DNA from: Deltaproteobacteria bacterium
Lineage (GTDB): Bacteria; Myxococcota_A; Polyangia; JACPQR01
Direction of reading: 5' to 3'
NCBI GenBank assembly: GCA_016190375.1
Contig: JACPQR010000093.1
Location: 1-64,000, forward strand
Length of the DNA stretch: 64,000 nt
The notes beneath the pieces were generated by a model. It searched no databases and was not told the origin of the DNA. It saw only the letters and a list, made by a program, of their open reading frames with translations. Below, piece by piece: positions 16,981-25,903 of this stretch (positions are counted from its first letter, which is position 1; each line of letters starts with the position of its first letter). Position numbers and translations under genes: made by a program.

Positions 16981-18195
16981 GTGCGCCTGGGCTTCGCCGC
17001 GTTCCTCTCGATCTGCGCAGCGCCGAGCCCGGCCGCCGCTTCCTCCGAGGACCTGTTCGGCTACGGCGCCGTGGCTCCGGCGCTGGCGGGCGGAGGGGCC
17101 GCGATGGTCACCGGATCGGGCGCGGTCCACGCGAACCCCGCGCTCCTGAACCGTCGCCGCGCGCGGGAGCTCACGCTCGGGTTCGAGGTCCACCTGTTCG
17201 ACGCGAACCTCGACGGCCGCACCCACTACATCGAGCCTGTTCGCGGCGGGATCATCGGCGTGACGCTGCCGATCCCGTTCATCGGGCCGCTCACCGACCG
17301 GGTGACGATCGGCATGGGGTTCTTCGTCCCGACCGAGGTGGTGGTTCGCGGCGAGATCCTCTTTCCGGACGACCCTCAGTTCATCCTCCTGGACAGCCGC
17401 GGCCAGTCGGTCGCGATCCAGCTCGCGGTCGGCGCCGACGTCACGGACTGGCTCTCCTTCGGCGCCGGCTTCCGTGCGCTCGCGGAGCTCGTCGGAACCG
17501 TGGAGCTCACGACGGACGCCGCCGGGCACCTCGGATCGCGCGTCGAGGACCAGCTCGTCGCGACCTACGCGCCGGTCGGCGGAGCGCGCGGGCGGCTGGG
17601 TCAGCTCGAGCTCGGGCTGGCCGTCCGCGGCGAGCTGTCCGGACGGATCGACGTGGACATCCTCGCCGAGGACACGCCCGTCCCGCTTCCGAACCTCAAC
17701 ATCGCGGGGGTCGCGCAGTACGACCCGTTCGAGGTCGCGCTCGAGGTCGCGTGGGTGCCATGCTCGTGCCTCACGCTCGCGGCCGGCGCGACCTACGAAC
17801 GGTGGAGCGCCTTCGACGGTCCCGGGGAGCAGACGACCGAGCTCTCGGCGCCGCTCGCGAACCCTGACTTTCACGACACCGTCGCGCCGCACCTGTCGGC
17901 CGAGTGGACGCCAGGCGGCCGGGATCGTCCGAACGCCCTGACCGCGCGCGCCGGGCTCGGCTTCGAGCCGACCCCGGTGCCCGCCGCGACCACCCAGACG
18001 CAGATGTTCGACTCGGCGCGTCTGAAGATAGGCGCCGGCCTCGGCGTGAAGCTGACGCGGCCGCCCGTGCCGCCCCTGCGCTTCGATCTGTACGCCCAGG
18101 AGCAGGTCCTCCTTCCGCGGACGCACCCCGATGTCGGCATCGAGAGCTCGGGCTCGATCCTCTCCATGGGCTTCTCGATGGGCGTGACGTTTTGA
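16981..18195 (+). CDS. FadL-like outer-membrane protein A (404 aa)
   Basis: The GTG at 16981 gives a signal peptide ending SPAAAS and then EDLFGYGAVAPALAGGGAAM...VHANPALLN, matching the N-terminal hatch pattern of the OmpP1/FadL/TodX transport family. The rest is a long series of amphipathic strands ending in an aromatic-rich last strand (SILSMGFSMGVTF), as expected for the outer-membrane assembly machinery. It is directly followed, with a 4-bp overlap, by a second protein of the same family. The likely function is uptake of hydrophobic compounds. The cargo is unknown. Confidence 0.8.
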   Translation: MRLGFAAFLSICAAPSPAAASSEDLFGYGAVAPALAGGGAAMVTGSGAVHANPALLNRRRARELTLGFEVHLFDANLDGRTHYIEPVRGGIIGVTLPIPFIGPLTDRVTIGMGFFVPTEVVVRGEILFPDDPQFILLDSRGQSVAIQLAVGADVTDWLSFGAGFRALAELVGTVELTTDAAGHLGSRVEDQLVATYAPVGGARGRLGQLELGLAVRGELSGRIDVDILAEDTPVPLPNLNIAGVAQYDPFEVALEVAWVPCSCLTLAAGATYERWSAFDGPGEQTTELSAPLANPDFHDTVAPHLSAEWTPGGRDRPNALTARAGLGFEPTPVPAATTQTQMFDSARLKIGAGLGVKLTRPPVPPLRFDLYAQEQVLLPRTHPDVGIESSGSILSMGFSMGVTF

Positions 18196-19523
18196 GAACG
18201 CTCCTCCTCCTGGCGGTCCTCGCCGGCCCCACCGCCGCGACGGCGAACCCCATCGACTCGTTCGGGCTCGGCTCCCGCGGCGCGTCCATGTCGGGCGCCA
18301 TGGCGGCCGTCGCGACCGACTTTGCGGCGAACTACTACAACCCTGCCGGCCTCGCGCGCGGCCGGGACCTGACGCTGAGCTTCGGGTACGTCTGGGCCGA
18401 TCCCGACCTGACGATGAACGGCGAGGACGCAGGCGTCGATTCGGCGCACGGGATCGTCTTCGGCGCGGCCGCGCCGGGCGTGGCCGCGGGCATCCCGTTC
18501 GCCTTCGGGATCGGCTTGTACCTCCCGGACGACCGGGTGTCGCGCGTCCGGTCGCTTCCCCAGAGGACTCCGCGCTGGGAGCTGTACGACAACCGGATCC
18601 AGCGCCTCTACCTCGCGGCCAACGTCGCGATCGAGCCGGTCCCGGGCTTCTCGATGGGCGGCGGCCTCGCGTTCATGTCCGCGACGAACGGGACGCTCGA
18701 CGTGCAAGGCGTCGTTACGTACCCGGACCCCGCGCAGAGCGACCTCAGGCATCGCGTGGACGCGGACCTGAGCTCCGTGCGCTACCCGCAGGTGGGCCTT
18801 CGCTGGGCTCCGACCAAGTGGCTCGAGGTCGGGCTCGTCTACCGAGGGGAGTTCCAGCTCGACCTCCACCTCGACGCGGTCCTCTCGGGCGATCTGGTCG
18901 CGTTCGACGCATACACGATCGAGAACGCCCGCGTCGCGCTCGAGTCGACCAGCGTCAACGCCTTCCTGCCGCAGCAGGTGGTCCTCGGCGTGGCGCTCCG
19001 GCCGGGACCCTTCCTCATCGCGATCGACCTGACGTGGATCGACTGGTCGGCGTACCGGAGCCCCACGTCCAAGGTCGACTACTCCATGGACATTCCGATC
19101 CCGCCCGATCTGCAGGGCAGCGTGACGATCCCCCAGGCCCCGCCGGGCGTCAGGCCGCTCGATCCGGACTTCCGCGATCGCGTGGTGCCTCGCCTCGGCG
19201 CCGAGTGGTCGCGCGACCTGTCGAGCTCCTTCCGCCTGGCTGCACGCGCCGGCTGGGCATTCGAAGCCACGCCCGTCCCCGATCAACCGGGCGAGACGAA
19301 CTTCGTCGACTCCGATCGCCACGTCCTCACCGCCGGGATCGGCCTCGAGCTCGGGATCCTCCGCGCGATCCTCCCCAAACCCGTGCGCGTCGACGTGCAC
19401 GGCCAGCTCTTCGTCTTCGACGAGCGCGAGATCGAGAAGGAGAGCCCGGCCGACGCCGTGGGGGACTATCGCGCGGACGGGACGATCACCGCGGCCGGCG
19501 CGACGCTCGGAGCTCAGTTCTGA
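18192..19523 (+). CDS. FadL-like outer-membrane protein B (443 aa)
   Basis: A TTG start overlaps the stop of the preceding gene (TTGA) and opens a signal peptide ending TAATANP. The segment DSFGLGSRGASMSGAM...NYYNPAGLA is the classic FadL/OmpP1 N-terminal signature, and 14 or so amphipathic strands follow. It is a diverged tandem paralogue of protein A, and both probably form hydrophobic-substrate channels. The TGATG junction at its end couples it to the lipoprotein gene downstream. No better start codon is in frame nearby. Confidence 0.85.
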   Translation: MRTLLLLAVLAGPTAATANPIDSFGLGSRGASMSGAMAAVATDFAANYYNPAGLARGRDLTLSFGYVWADPDLTMNGEDAGVDSAHGIVFGAAAPGVAAGIPFAFGIGLYLPDDRVSRVRSLPQRTPRWELYDNRIQRLYLAANVAIEPVPGFSMGGGLAFMSATNGTLDVQGVVTYPDPAQSDLRHRVDADLSSVRYPQVGLRWAPTKWLEVGLVYRGEFQLDLHLDAVLSGDLVAFDAYTIENARVALESTSVNAFLPQQVVLGVALRPGPFLIAIDLTWIDWSAYRSPTSKVDYSMDIPIPPDLQGSVTIPQAPPGVRPLDPDFRDRVVPRLGAEWSRDLSSSFRLAARAGWAFEATPVPDQPGETNFVDSDRHVLTAGIGLELGILRAILPKPVRVDVHGQLFVFDEREIEKESPADAVGDYRADGTITAAGATLGAQF

Positions 19524-20470
19524 TGAGGCTCTTCGGTTGCACGGCGCTGGCCGCCTGCGTCACGGGCTGCGGCGTGCTCGCCGCGCCGGCGGACGTGCCC
19601 GACGAGCTCCCGGACGCGAGGCTCGGCCCGTTCCGGAAGCTCGACGAGCTGGAGGCCGATCCCGCTCCGTTCGTCGAGATCGACTACGCGGCCGAGCTCG
19701 GAGGCCCGGCCGTGCTCGCCACGGGCAGCCGCTTCGAGCTCTACTTCCACGCGACGCTCGATGCGGGTGGAGCGCCGGCGCTGCGACTGGCCGCCGGCGA
19801 CGGCGCCACGGCGTTCGGCGAGGACGAGGTCATCCTCGAGCCCGAGGACGAGATCGGGCTCGTCGATCCGGCGGCGATCCGCACCTGGACGGGGGACGAC
19901 CTCCTCTTCTACGCCGCTGCCACGGGCGACTGGATCCGCCTCGCTCGCCGAGAGGAAGCCGGTTTCGTCCCCGGAGGTGCACCCGTCCTCGAGCGAGGTC
20001 GCGGTCCCGCCATCGGCGCCCCGTCCCTCCTCGAGCTCGACGACGAGCTCCTCCTCTACTTCGAGCGCGGAGATCTGATCGAGCTGGCCGTGAGCGCCGA
20101 CGGAGGCGCGACCTGGGCGGAGCGCGGTCCCGTCCTGTTCCCGGACGAGGGCTGGGACGCGGGCGGCGTCGGTGACCCCTCCGCCATCCTCTACACCTCG
20201 CCGCTGGGGCGGCGATCCGTCCGGCTCTACTACACCGGTCGCTCCCTGGACGACCCGCCGGTGGCAGGCATCGGAGTGGCAGCTTCGTTCGACGGCGCCG
20301 GCGACTTCGACCGCCTGGTGGGCAACCCCCTCTTCGACGGCGACCGCGACGAGCAGGCGCCCGCGGCGCTCGACGTCGGCGGCGCGACGGTGCTCTACTT
20401 CTCGCAGTCGAGCGCCGGCGGCCGGCCCGCCATCGCCGCCGCGGTCGCTCCAGGCGACGTGCGCTTCTGA
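19523..20470 (+). CDS. Lipoprotein with predicted beta-propeller fold (315 aa)
   Basis: MRLFGCTALAACVTGCG is a short lipoprotein signal with lipobox VTGC. Motifs such as DDLLFYAAAT, GAPSLLELDDELLLYFE, GDPSAILY and VRLYYTGRS recur in the manner of five-bladed propellers seen in glycoside hydrolase families 43/62/117. The acidic residues expected for catalysis are not clearly placed, so enzymatic activity is uncertain. The start overlaps the FadL-like gene stop (TGATG), completing a three-gene operon; a periplasmic or surface partner of the two porins is inferred. Confidence 0.75.
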   Translation: MRLFGCTALAACVTGCGVLAAPADVPDELPDARLGPFRKLDELEADPAPFVEIDYAAELGGPAVLATGSRFELYFHATLDAGGAPALRLAAGDGATAFGEDEVILEPEDEIGLVDPAAIRTWTGDDLLFYAAATGDWIRLARREEAGFVPGGAPVLERGRGPAIGAPSLLELDDELLLYFERGDLIELAVSADGGATWAERGPVLFPDEGWDAGGVGDPSAILYTSPLGRRSVRLYYTGRSLDDPPVAGIGVAASFDGAGDFDRLVGNPLFDGDRDEQAPAALDVGGATVLYFSQSSAGGRPAIAAAVAPGDVRF

Positions 20471-20519
20471 CGACGGCGCATGGACGGGCGACGGGCCGTC
20501 ATCACGGTTCGTCCGGAGG

Positions 20520-20590
20520 TTGAACAGGAAGGCGGGAAGGAAGGAAGACCGGATCGAGGGTTTTCCTTCCTGTCTTCCCGCCTTCCTGTT
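20520..20590. repeat. Palindromic intergenic element, copy A; candidate bidirectional terminator
   Basis: The left arm TTGAACAGGAAGGC (20520-20533) and a 26-bp right arm (20565-20590, starting CCTTCCTGTC and ending CCTTCCTGTT) form a long hairpin. Both arms occur identically at 57336-57408. It lies between convergent genes, where it could terminate both. Confidence 0.75.
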
Positions 20591-20606
20591 GATTCGTCAG
20601 GAAGCG

Positions 20607-21512
20607 TCAGAGCGGATCCATGTACACCGCGAACGAGTTGCCTCCGAACTGGCGCACCGGCTCGGAGGCGGTCGTGTCGGAGTCGAAGACGCCGGGCGCG
20701 TAGTCCACGCCCCCCTGGTCCTCCCAGCGGAAGCACTCGTGGTTGTTGACCTCGAACACCATGTCCACGTCGACCGGCGTCTGGGGAACGACCTCGATGT
20801 CGATCGGGAACGTGAAGACGGTCTCGCCCTCCAGGGCCTCGATGCCGATGCCGCTCGTGGGCGACTGAGCCCCGAGCGGTGCTCCCTCGCCCTCCGCGGG
20901 CACCTCCAGGCCTCCGGCCCGAAACACGTAGCGATACCAGCCCTGGTCGTGCGTCTCTCCGTCGATGGTCGTCCGGTCGCTGAGGATCTGCAGGTTGTCG
21001 AGCTCGCCCGGGATGGGGTTGCCCTCGTAGTGCAAGGTGGTGTCGACCACCCAGCGCACGTGGCTCATGACCGTACGACCGATCGTGTAGCGGCCGGCGG
21101 TCAGCTCGGCGGCGACCGCCGTCCCGACCACCGTGTCTTCGCCATCCCCGTAGCCGGCCTCGACCCATCCGTCGCCATGATCGAAGACGACCAGCGGGTC
21201 GGGATCCTCGGCATCGCGCAGCATGCTGTACTTGCGATAGCCGCTCGCGTAGGCGCGAGGAGTCTGGCCGGACCACGCGTCCGCGTGCTCGACGGCGGCG
21301 GTGGTCGAACGAACGTGGATCCGGAACACCGGCCGGTCGTCGGCGTCGCCGTCGCCGTCGGCGTCGGCGTCGGAGTCGGAGTCGGCGTCGCCGTCGGCAT
21401 CGGCGTCACCGTCGCTTCCTGCGTCGCCATCCGACCCGCCGCTCTCGTCGCGCCCGCACCCCGAGGATGCCACGAGGACAGCGAGCACGAGGAGCCTGAT
21501 CTCTGCAGTCAT
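20607..21512 (-). CDS. Lipoprotein with Asp/Ser/Gly linker, function unknown (301 aa)
   Basis: The start used is the ATG of MTAEIRLL, which opens a signal peptide with lipobox VASSGC; a GGAGAAGG-like ribosome binding site lies upstream. Residues about 27-60 are an Asp/Ala/Ser/Gly repeat linker. The remainder is a single extracytoplasmic beta-rich domain with motifs VFRIHVRSTT, MSHVRWVVD and FEVNNHECF. No family is recognised. It is convergent with the propeller lipoprotein operon. Confidence 0.8.
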   Translation of the reverse strand: MTAEIRLLVLAVLVASSGCGRDESGGSDGDAGSDGDADADGDADSDSDADADGDGDADDRPVFRIHVRSTTAAVEHADAWSGQTPRAYASGYRKYSMLRDAEDPDPLVVFDHGDGWVEAGYGDGEDTVVGTAVAAELTAGRYTIGRTVMSHVRWVVDTTLHYEGNPIPGELDNLQILSDRTTIDGETHDQGWYRYVFRAGGLEVPAEGEGAPLGAQSPTSGIGIEALEGETVFTFPIDIEVVPQTPVDVDMVFEVNNHECFRWEDQGGVDYAPGVFDSDTTASEPVRQFGGNSFAVYMDPL

Positions 21513-21955
21513 GCTCAACCCATCCCTTCTCCAAGGACGAGACTTGTCCTCGGTCGAACGCACGAAATCGTGCCGTTCGGTGCGGCACGAAGGTTCTCAC
21601 GCCCTGAACGAGACGATCCAGTGCATTCGGGGCAGGACAAATCTCTTCCGCCGCGGCGGCGCGTCGCGCGCGCGGCTCGGCCCGGTGCGCGCCGCCAGTT
21701 ATCGGCCGCTCAGAGCCCGCGCATCGCGGCGCGGCACTCGCGCGCGCTCGCGTTCGTCTCGAATTGCGCGGTTTCGGCACCCGGATTTCACCGCCAGGAC
21801 AGCCTCAGGGGCCCGCGCCTCCGGTTCGCTCCGCTGCGCTTCGCCGCCGTGGGAACCCCAAAGACGCCAAGGATTGGTCTTTCGACAAGCTGGCGGTGGT
21901 TGTCTCGCATCGTGGCGACCGCCGCGCGTCTCCTAGCCTCGCGCTACCTACCCGC
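21513..21955. other. 443-bp gene-free stretch
   Basis: It separates the HNH gene from the lipoprotein gene, both on the minus strand. It holds the degenerate copy of a gene tail at 21653-21755 and, around 21856-21875, a fragment (GACGCCAAGG) like part of the palindromic element at 40347-40468. No convincing open frame or promoter was seen. Confidence 0.6.
21653..21755 (-). repeat. Degenerate copy of the response-regulator gene tail and its hairpin
   Basis: About 103 bp match 28392-28494 closely. Read on the minus strand, it encodes NASARECRAAMRGL and a stop, then the same GGCGGCGCG...CGCGCCGCC hairpin arms. There is no gene body upstream, so this is a duplicated gene end plus terminator-like hairpin. 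Confidence 0.75.
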
Positions 21956-23242
21956 TCAGCCATGCTGCGTCGCCTCCCCGAGCGCCGCGCGTAGCAGCTC
22001 CTCGAACGTCGCCCCGGGTGCGACTCGCGATCGCACGGCAGCGAGCGCGTTCTTCGCCTCGTGGGCGCGAAACCCCATGTTGACGAGCGCGCTTCGCACC
22101 ATCTGGTGAGTCGACAGGCTCTCGGGCTCGGGCTCTGCGCCGTACCGGGTGCCGTCGGCGTGGCGGAAGACGAGGTCTGGAGCCTCGCCCTCGGCGATGA
22201 GGAAGCCCTCGTGGATGCGAGCGTGGTGGACCCCGCACAACATAGCGATATTCTTCATGTCATTGGCCCCGCCCTCGGCCCGGAAGGTCAGATGATGGGC
22301 GTCAATCCAGAGCGAGTTCCCGCAGCCAGGGACCTTGCAGTGTCCCCCGTCGCGACGAATCACCGCCCGTCGCACCGCAGGCGGGATCGACTGGGTCGCC
22401 TTGGGCCGTCCCGTCTGACCCGTCTCGCCCGGCCGTCCCACGTGGGACTCCGCGGACCCATCGATGCGGCCGATGTGCTGGGCGTCGCAGCAGGCGCGCT
22501 CCATCACCTCGGCCGGTAGCTCGATCCTCTCGCCTCGCGCGTCCTGGAAGACTCGCCGGCAGTCCTCGCACTGGACGAGCGCCACCTGGTAGTTCGAGCG
22601 CCCAGGGTCGGAGTGTCCCCGGAGCCTCGCCTGAAGGAGGCTCATCAGGACTTCCTCCTCGGACAGGTCGTGGTCGACGTCGAGGCGCTCGAGCCTTACG
22701 ACCTCGCGCCAGGCAGCGAAGACCTCGGCCCGGACCTCGAAGCGCAGGGTCCGGGTCACGATCTCGGGGTCCGGCGGATCGGAAGGCCGCTGGCCGGGGC
22801 TGTGGCCCGCGACCCTTCGCTCGACCTGCTTGGCCCGCATCCCGGCCGTCGCTTCGAGCCACTCCTTCTCGGTCTCGGGGACGGCCACCCTGCTCAGCTC
22901 GCGGACCGCCGAGTAGTGGCGCCGCCCAGCTCCGAGCTCCTCGCGCAGGAGGGGAAGACGCCGGAGCGCATGCGCCACCCGGAGCTTCTCGGACAGCGTG
23001 TGGGGCTCGATTCCGAGCCGCCGTTCGGCGTACTCCGCGAACGAGGCGTGGCCGAAGGCCCCGTGGACGCCCTCGGCCCTGGCGGCGAGGAGCCACTCGC
23101 AGACCTCGAGGGTCATCTCGCCCTGCCGTCGAGCGAGGAGCCGACCCCACTGGTCGATCTGCATCCAGAGCGGCTGCTCCGTCTCGGCCTCCTCGAAATC
23201 GAAGATCGTCGCCTCGCTCGCGTCGGTGGTCTCGGTGATCAT
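21956..23242 (-). CDS. HNH endonuclease with C-terminal RuvA-like domain (428 aa)
   Basis: Residues about 25-260 form a helical DUF222-like region. The HNH ββα-metal domain at about 290-350 has zinc-binding cysteines (GHCKVPGC), the catalytic pair in WIDAHHL, and NIAMLCGVHHARIHEG. The last 45 residues (MVRSALVNMGFRAHEAKNAL...) look like the third domain of RuvA, a helical module that in RuvA contacts the branch-migration motor. Proteins of this build occur in multiple copies in myxobacterial-type genomes. DNA cleavage is likely; the target is unknown. It is divergent from the kinase gene. Confidence 0.85.
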   Translation of the reverse strand: MITETTDASEATIFDFEEAETEQPLWMQIDQWGRLLARRQGEMTLEVCEWLLAARAEGVHGAFGHASFAEYAERRLGIEPHTLSEKLRVAHALRRLPLLREELGAGRRHYSAVRELSRVAVPETEKEWLEATAGMRAKQVERRVAGHSPGQRPSDPPDPEIVTRTLRFEVRAEVFAAWREVVRLERLDVDHDLSEEEVLMSLLQARLRGHSDPGRSNYQVALVQCEDCRRVFQDARGERIELPAEVMERACCDAQHIGRIDGSAESHVGRPGETGQTGRPKATQSIPPAVRRAVIRRDGGHCKVPGCGNSLWIDAHHLTFRAEGGANDMKNIAMLCGVHHARIHEGFLIAEGEAPDLVFRHADGTRYGAEPEPESLSTHQMVRSALVNMGFRAHEAKNALAAVRSRVAPGATFEELLRAALGEATQHG

Positions 23243-23674
23243 GAATCACGGATAGCACGCGCTCCCGGCGACCCTCGCCAAGGGGCCCACGAGGCGCAGG
23301 GAGCGATCCGGCGTCGCGGAGCCTTCGGAAAAAACATCGGACCGCAGAGCGCATCGTGGTGAGTCTGACGACACGGATCTCGGCGATTCGATCGCCGAGT
23401 CGAGATCGCGCTGCAGGGCGTCAAGCCGAATCGACAGGGCGATGTCCTTTTCTACGGTCGCAGCGACGATCTCACGGGAGTCGCCTCGCGGCGCGGCGCA
23501 CTCACCGCCGCGCCTCGGACGATGGTCGGGACGGCTCCGCGATCTCCGGCTTCCGGTCTTTGGTGGGAAAGAAAAATGTTCGGTGCGCGGACCATCCCGG
23601 CTGGCCCCGGAGGCGCGAGTCGATCTCGGCACTGTTGATGGGGTCGGGCGGCAAGTAGTACTCTGCGATGCGTC
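23243..23674. other. 432-bp divergent intergenic region with a perfect palindrome
   Basis: It lies between the HNH gene and the Ser/Thr kinase gene and should hold both promoters. A perfect inverted repeat, CTCGGCGAT-TCG-ATCGCCGAG (23379-23399), is a candidate regulator site. No credible open frame is present. Confidence 0.5.
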
Positions 23675-24904
23675 GTGCAGGGGCTGGTCCTCGGAGGGAA
23701 GTACCGGCTGCTCCGGCCGATCGCCGAGGGTGGGATGGGCGTCGTGTGGGAGGCCGAGCACGTCCAGATCGGGCGCAAGCTCGCGGTCAAGCTCCTTCAG
23801 ACACAGCTCGCGAAGAACCCAGAGGCGGTCCTCCGGTTCCGGCGGGAAGCCCAGATCGCAGGGACGCTGGGGCATGATCACATCTGCCCCGTCCTCGACA
23901 TCGGGGAGACCGAGATCGGCCAGCACTACCTGGTGATGGAGCTCCTGCGCGGGCGCTCGCTCGGCGAGACGCTGAAGGCCTCCGGCGCGCTCGCGGTGGG
24001 CCGGGCGCTCGACATCGCGGGGCAGATCCTCGACGCGCTGGCCGCGGCGCACTCGGCCGGGGTCGTGCACCGGGATCTGAAGCCCGAGAACATCTTCCTG
24101 TCGCGAGTGGGCGGTCGCGACGACTTCGTGCGGGTGCTGGACTTCGGGATCTCGAAGATGACGGCCGACGGCGGGCAGGAGGCCACGTCCTTGACGCGGA
24201 CCGGCATCGTGATGGGCACTGCACACTACATGGCTCCCGAGCAGGCGCGGGGGCACCGTGACATCGACTCCCGGGTGGACCTGTACGCGACGGGCGCGAT
24301 CCTGTACGAGATGCTGACCGGTCGCGTCGCGTACGACGGCGAGTCGAGCAACGAGATCATCATCAAGCTCGCCACGGAGCCCTTCGTGCCACCACGGGAG
24401 CACCGCCCGGACCTGCCCGAGGAGGTCGAGGCGATCGTCCTTCGTGCGATGGCTCGCCGCCGCGAGGACCGCTTTGCGACGGCCGCCGAGATGAGCGAGG
24501 CGGTGCTCGGGGCGAGGTCCGTCCTCACCTCGAGCGACCAGCCCGCGCACGCATCGATGGCGCTCGCGCTTGCGAGCGCTCCCACGCTGATCGGCGTCGC
24601 CCGGAGCTCCCCGGCACCGAGCGGCAGCGTGCTGGCCTGGCGGCTGCCGCGAGCGCGGCTCCCGCTCGTCGCGGCAGCGCTCGCGCTCGTGGCCGCCGCG
24701 GTGGGGCTCCTCGTCTGGCTCGCCGGCGGCGAGCCCGGCGATGACGGTGGCGGCCAGGCGCACGCCACGCCCGCGACGCCCGCGGTGCACGCGCCGCCGC
24801 TTGCGCCGGCGCGCTCCGCGATTCCGGCTCCGTCCGTCGTGGCTTCGCCTACACCCCCCCCCCGACCCACACGCGCCATCGGCGGCCCCGGTGCCGGCGG
24901 CTGA
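23675..24904 (+). CDS. Transmembrane Ser/Thr protein kinase, probably frameshifted near its C-terminus
   Basis: The GTG start is followed by a complete Hanks-type kinase domain: Gly loop IAEGGMGVVW (16-25), Lys39, HRD (about 132-134), DFG (about 156-158), MAPEQARG, and substrate lobe to about residue 275. A membrane helix lies at about 331-351, then a Pro/Ala-rich tail. At 24854-24863 a run of ten C residues interrupts the tail. With nine C residues the frame would continue to 25052 as PAAEPIAKL...RDIDIVR, six bases before the next gene. The kinase domain is unaffected. It pairs with the PEGA/TPR protein and the FGE-fold lipoprotein downstream. Confidence 0.9.
   Translation: MQGLVLGGKYRLLRPIAEGGMGVVWEAEHVQIGRKLAVKLLQTQLAKNPEAVLRFRREAQIAGTLGHDHICPVLDIGETEIGQHYLVMELLRGRSLGETLKASGALAVGRALDIAGQILDALAAAHSAGVVHRDLKPENIFLSRVGGRDDFVRVLDFGISKMTADGGQEATSLTRTGIVMGTAHYMAPEQARGHRDIDSRVDLYATGAILYEMLTGRVAYDGESSNEIIIKLATEPFVPPREHRPDLPEEVEAIVLRAMARRREDRFATAAEMSEAVLGARSVLTSSDQPAHASMALALASAPTLIGVARSSPAPSGSVLAWRLPRARLPLVAAALALVAAAVGLLVWLAGGEPGDDGGGQAHATPATPAVHAPPLAPARSAIPAPSVVASPTPPPRPTRAIGGPGAGG
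24854..24863 (+). repeat. C10 homopolymer tract in the kinase tail
   Basis: Ten consecutive C residues lie in the coding region after the membrane helix. Loss of one C (or gain of two) shifts to the frame that stays open to 25052. This may be a sequencing error or a slippage-prone contingency tract. Confidence 0.85.
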
Positions 24905-25058
24905 GCCCATTGCGAAGCTACCCATCCGTTCCAGGCTGAGGGCCCCGTCGAAGACGAGGACGGGAGCGGTCCCCGAGAAGGGCCCGCCGGCCCGGGAGGT
25001 CCCGGATCTGGTGCGCGACCGGCCCGGGCGGGACATCGACATCGTGAGGTGAACGAGC

Positions 25059-25856
25059 ATGCTCATCCGTCGCTGGCTGGCCGTGACCTTCGCGTCGATC
25101 CTCTGTCTGGCAGGGACCGCGCGGGCCCAGGATCTCCCACCCGAGGCGCAGGCACACTTCGATCGAGCCGTCCAGCTCGCGGATGCCGCGGAGTACGAGC
25201 GCGCGCTGGCCGAGTTCGAGAGAGCGGCGGCGATCCGCGAGACGCCGAAGGTCGTCTACAACGTCGCATCGTGCCTCCGCGCGCTCGGGCGCCGCGCCCT
25301 GGCGCTCGCGGCGTTCGAGCGGGTCATCGAGCTCGGCGCGGGGTCGTTGCCGCCCGCGAGCCGCGAGAACCTGGTCCGCTACATCGCGGAGCTCCGCTCC
25401 GAGGTTGGGCTCCTCACCGTGCGCACCAACGTGCCTCACGCGGCGCTCAGCGTCGACGGACATCCGCTGGTCCGCCAGCCTCATCCGGTGGAGCCCGGCC
25501 GCGAGGTGGTCGTGGAGGCGCGGCGAGCGGGCTATCGGCAGGCGCGCACGACGGCGCGGCCGCGGGCGCCGGGGCCCTTCGAGGTCTCCCTGGCGCTCGA
25601 GCAGGAGCGCCGGCTGCCCGAGGTGCCTTCCGAGCGCGACGAGGAGGCGGGGCGGCCGCCGGCGTGGTCGCCCTGGGTGGCGATGGGCGTCGCGGTCGCC
25701 GCGGCGGGGGCCGGGGTTTTCTTCGGGTCGCGAGTGCTCGACCGGGACGCGGGGGAGGGCGATGCGGACTCGGCGGCGGCGGGCGCGACGGTGTCGTTCT
25801 CGGTGGCAGGCGCGGCGGCGGCCTCCGGCGTGGGCCTGTGGATCTGGCGGCTGTGA
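25059..25856 (+). CDS. Periplasmic TPR/PEGA-domain protein with C-terminal membrane helices (265 aa)
   Basis: A signal peptide (MLIRRWLAV...ARAQ) is followed by TPR-like helices (FDRAVQLADAAEYERALAEF) and a PEGA domain (LLTVRTNVPHAALSVDGHPL, about 122-170). Two hydrophobic helices fill the last 60 residues. Proteins of this type commonly sit beside myxobacterial kinases and are thought to bind cell-envelope structures. It is 6 bp from the extended kinase frame and 11 bp from the next gene, so the three form an operon. Confidence 0.85.
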   Translation: MLIRRWLAVTFASILCLAGTARAQDLPPEAQAHFDRAVQLADAAEYERALAEFERAAAIRETPKVVYNVASCLRALGRRALALAAFERVIELGAGSLPPASRENLVRYIAELRSEVGLLTVRTNVPHAALSVDGHPLVRQPHPVEPGREVVVEARRAGYRQARTTARPRAPGPFEVSLALEQERRLPEVPSERDEEAGRPPAWSPWVAMGVAVAAAGAGVFFGSRVLDRDAGEGDADSAAAGATVSFSVAGAAAASGVGLWIWRL

Positions 25857-25861
25857 GGAGG

Positions 25862-25903
25862 GGCGTGATGGAGATGGGCGTGATGGAGATGGGCGTGATG
25901 GAG
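25862..25903 (+). repeat. 15-bp tandem repeat spanning the translation start
   Basis: GGCGTGATGGAGATG-type units occur almost three times in a row and encode MEMGV repeats. Each unit contains both an ATG and a GGAG sequence able to act as a ribosome binding site for the next ATG. Confidence 0.8.
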
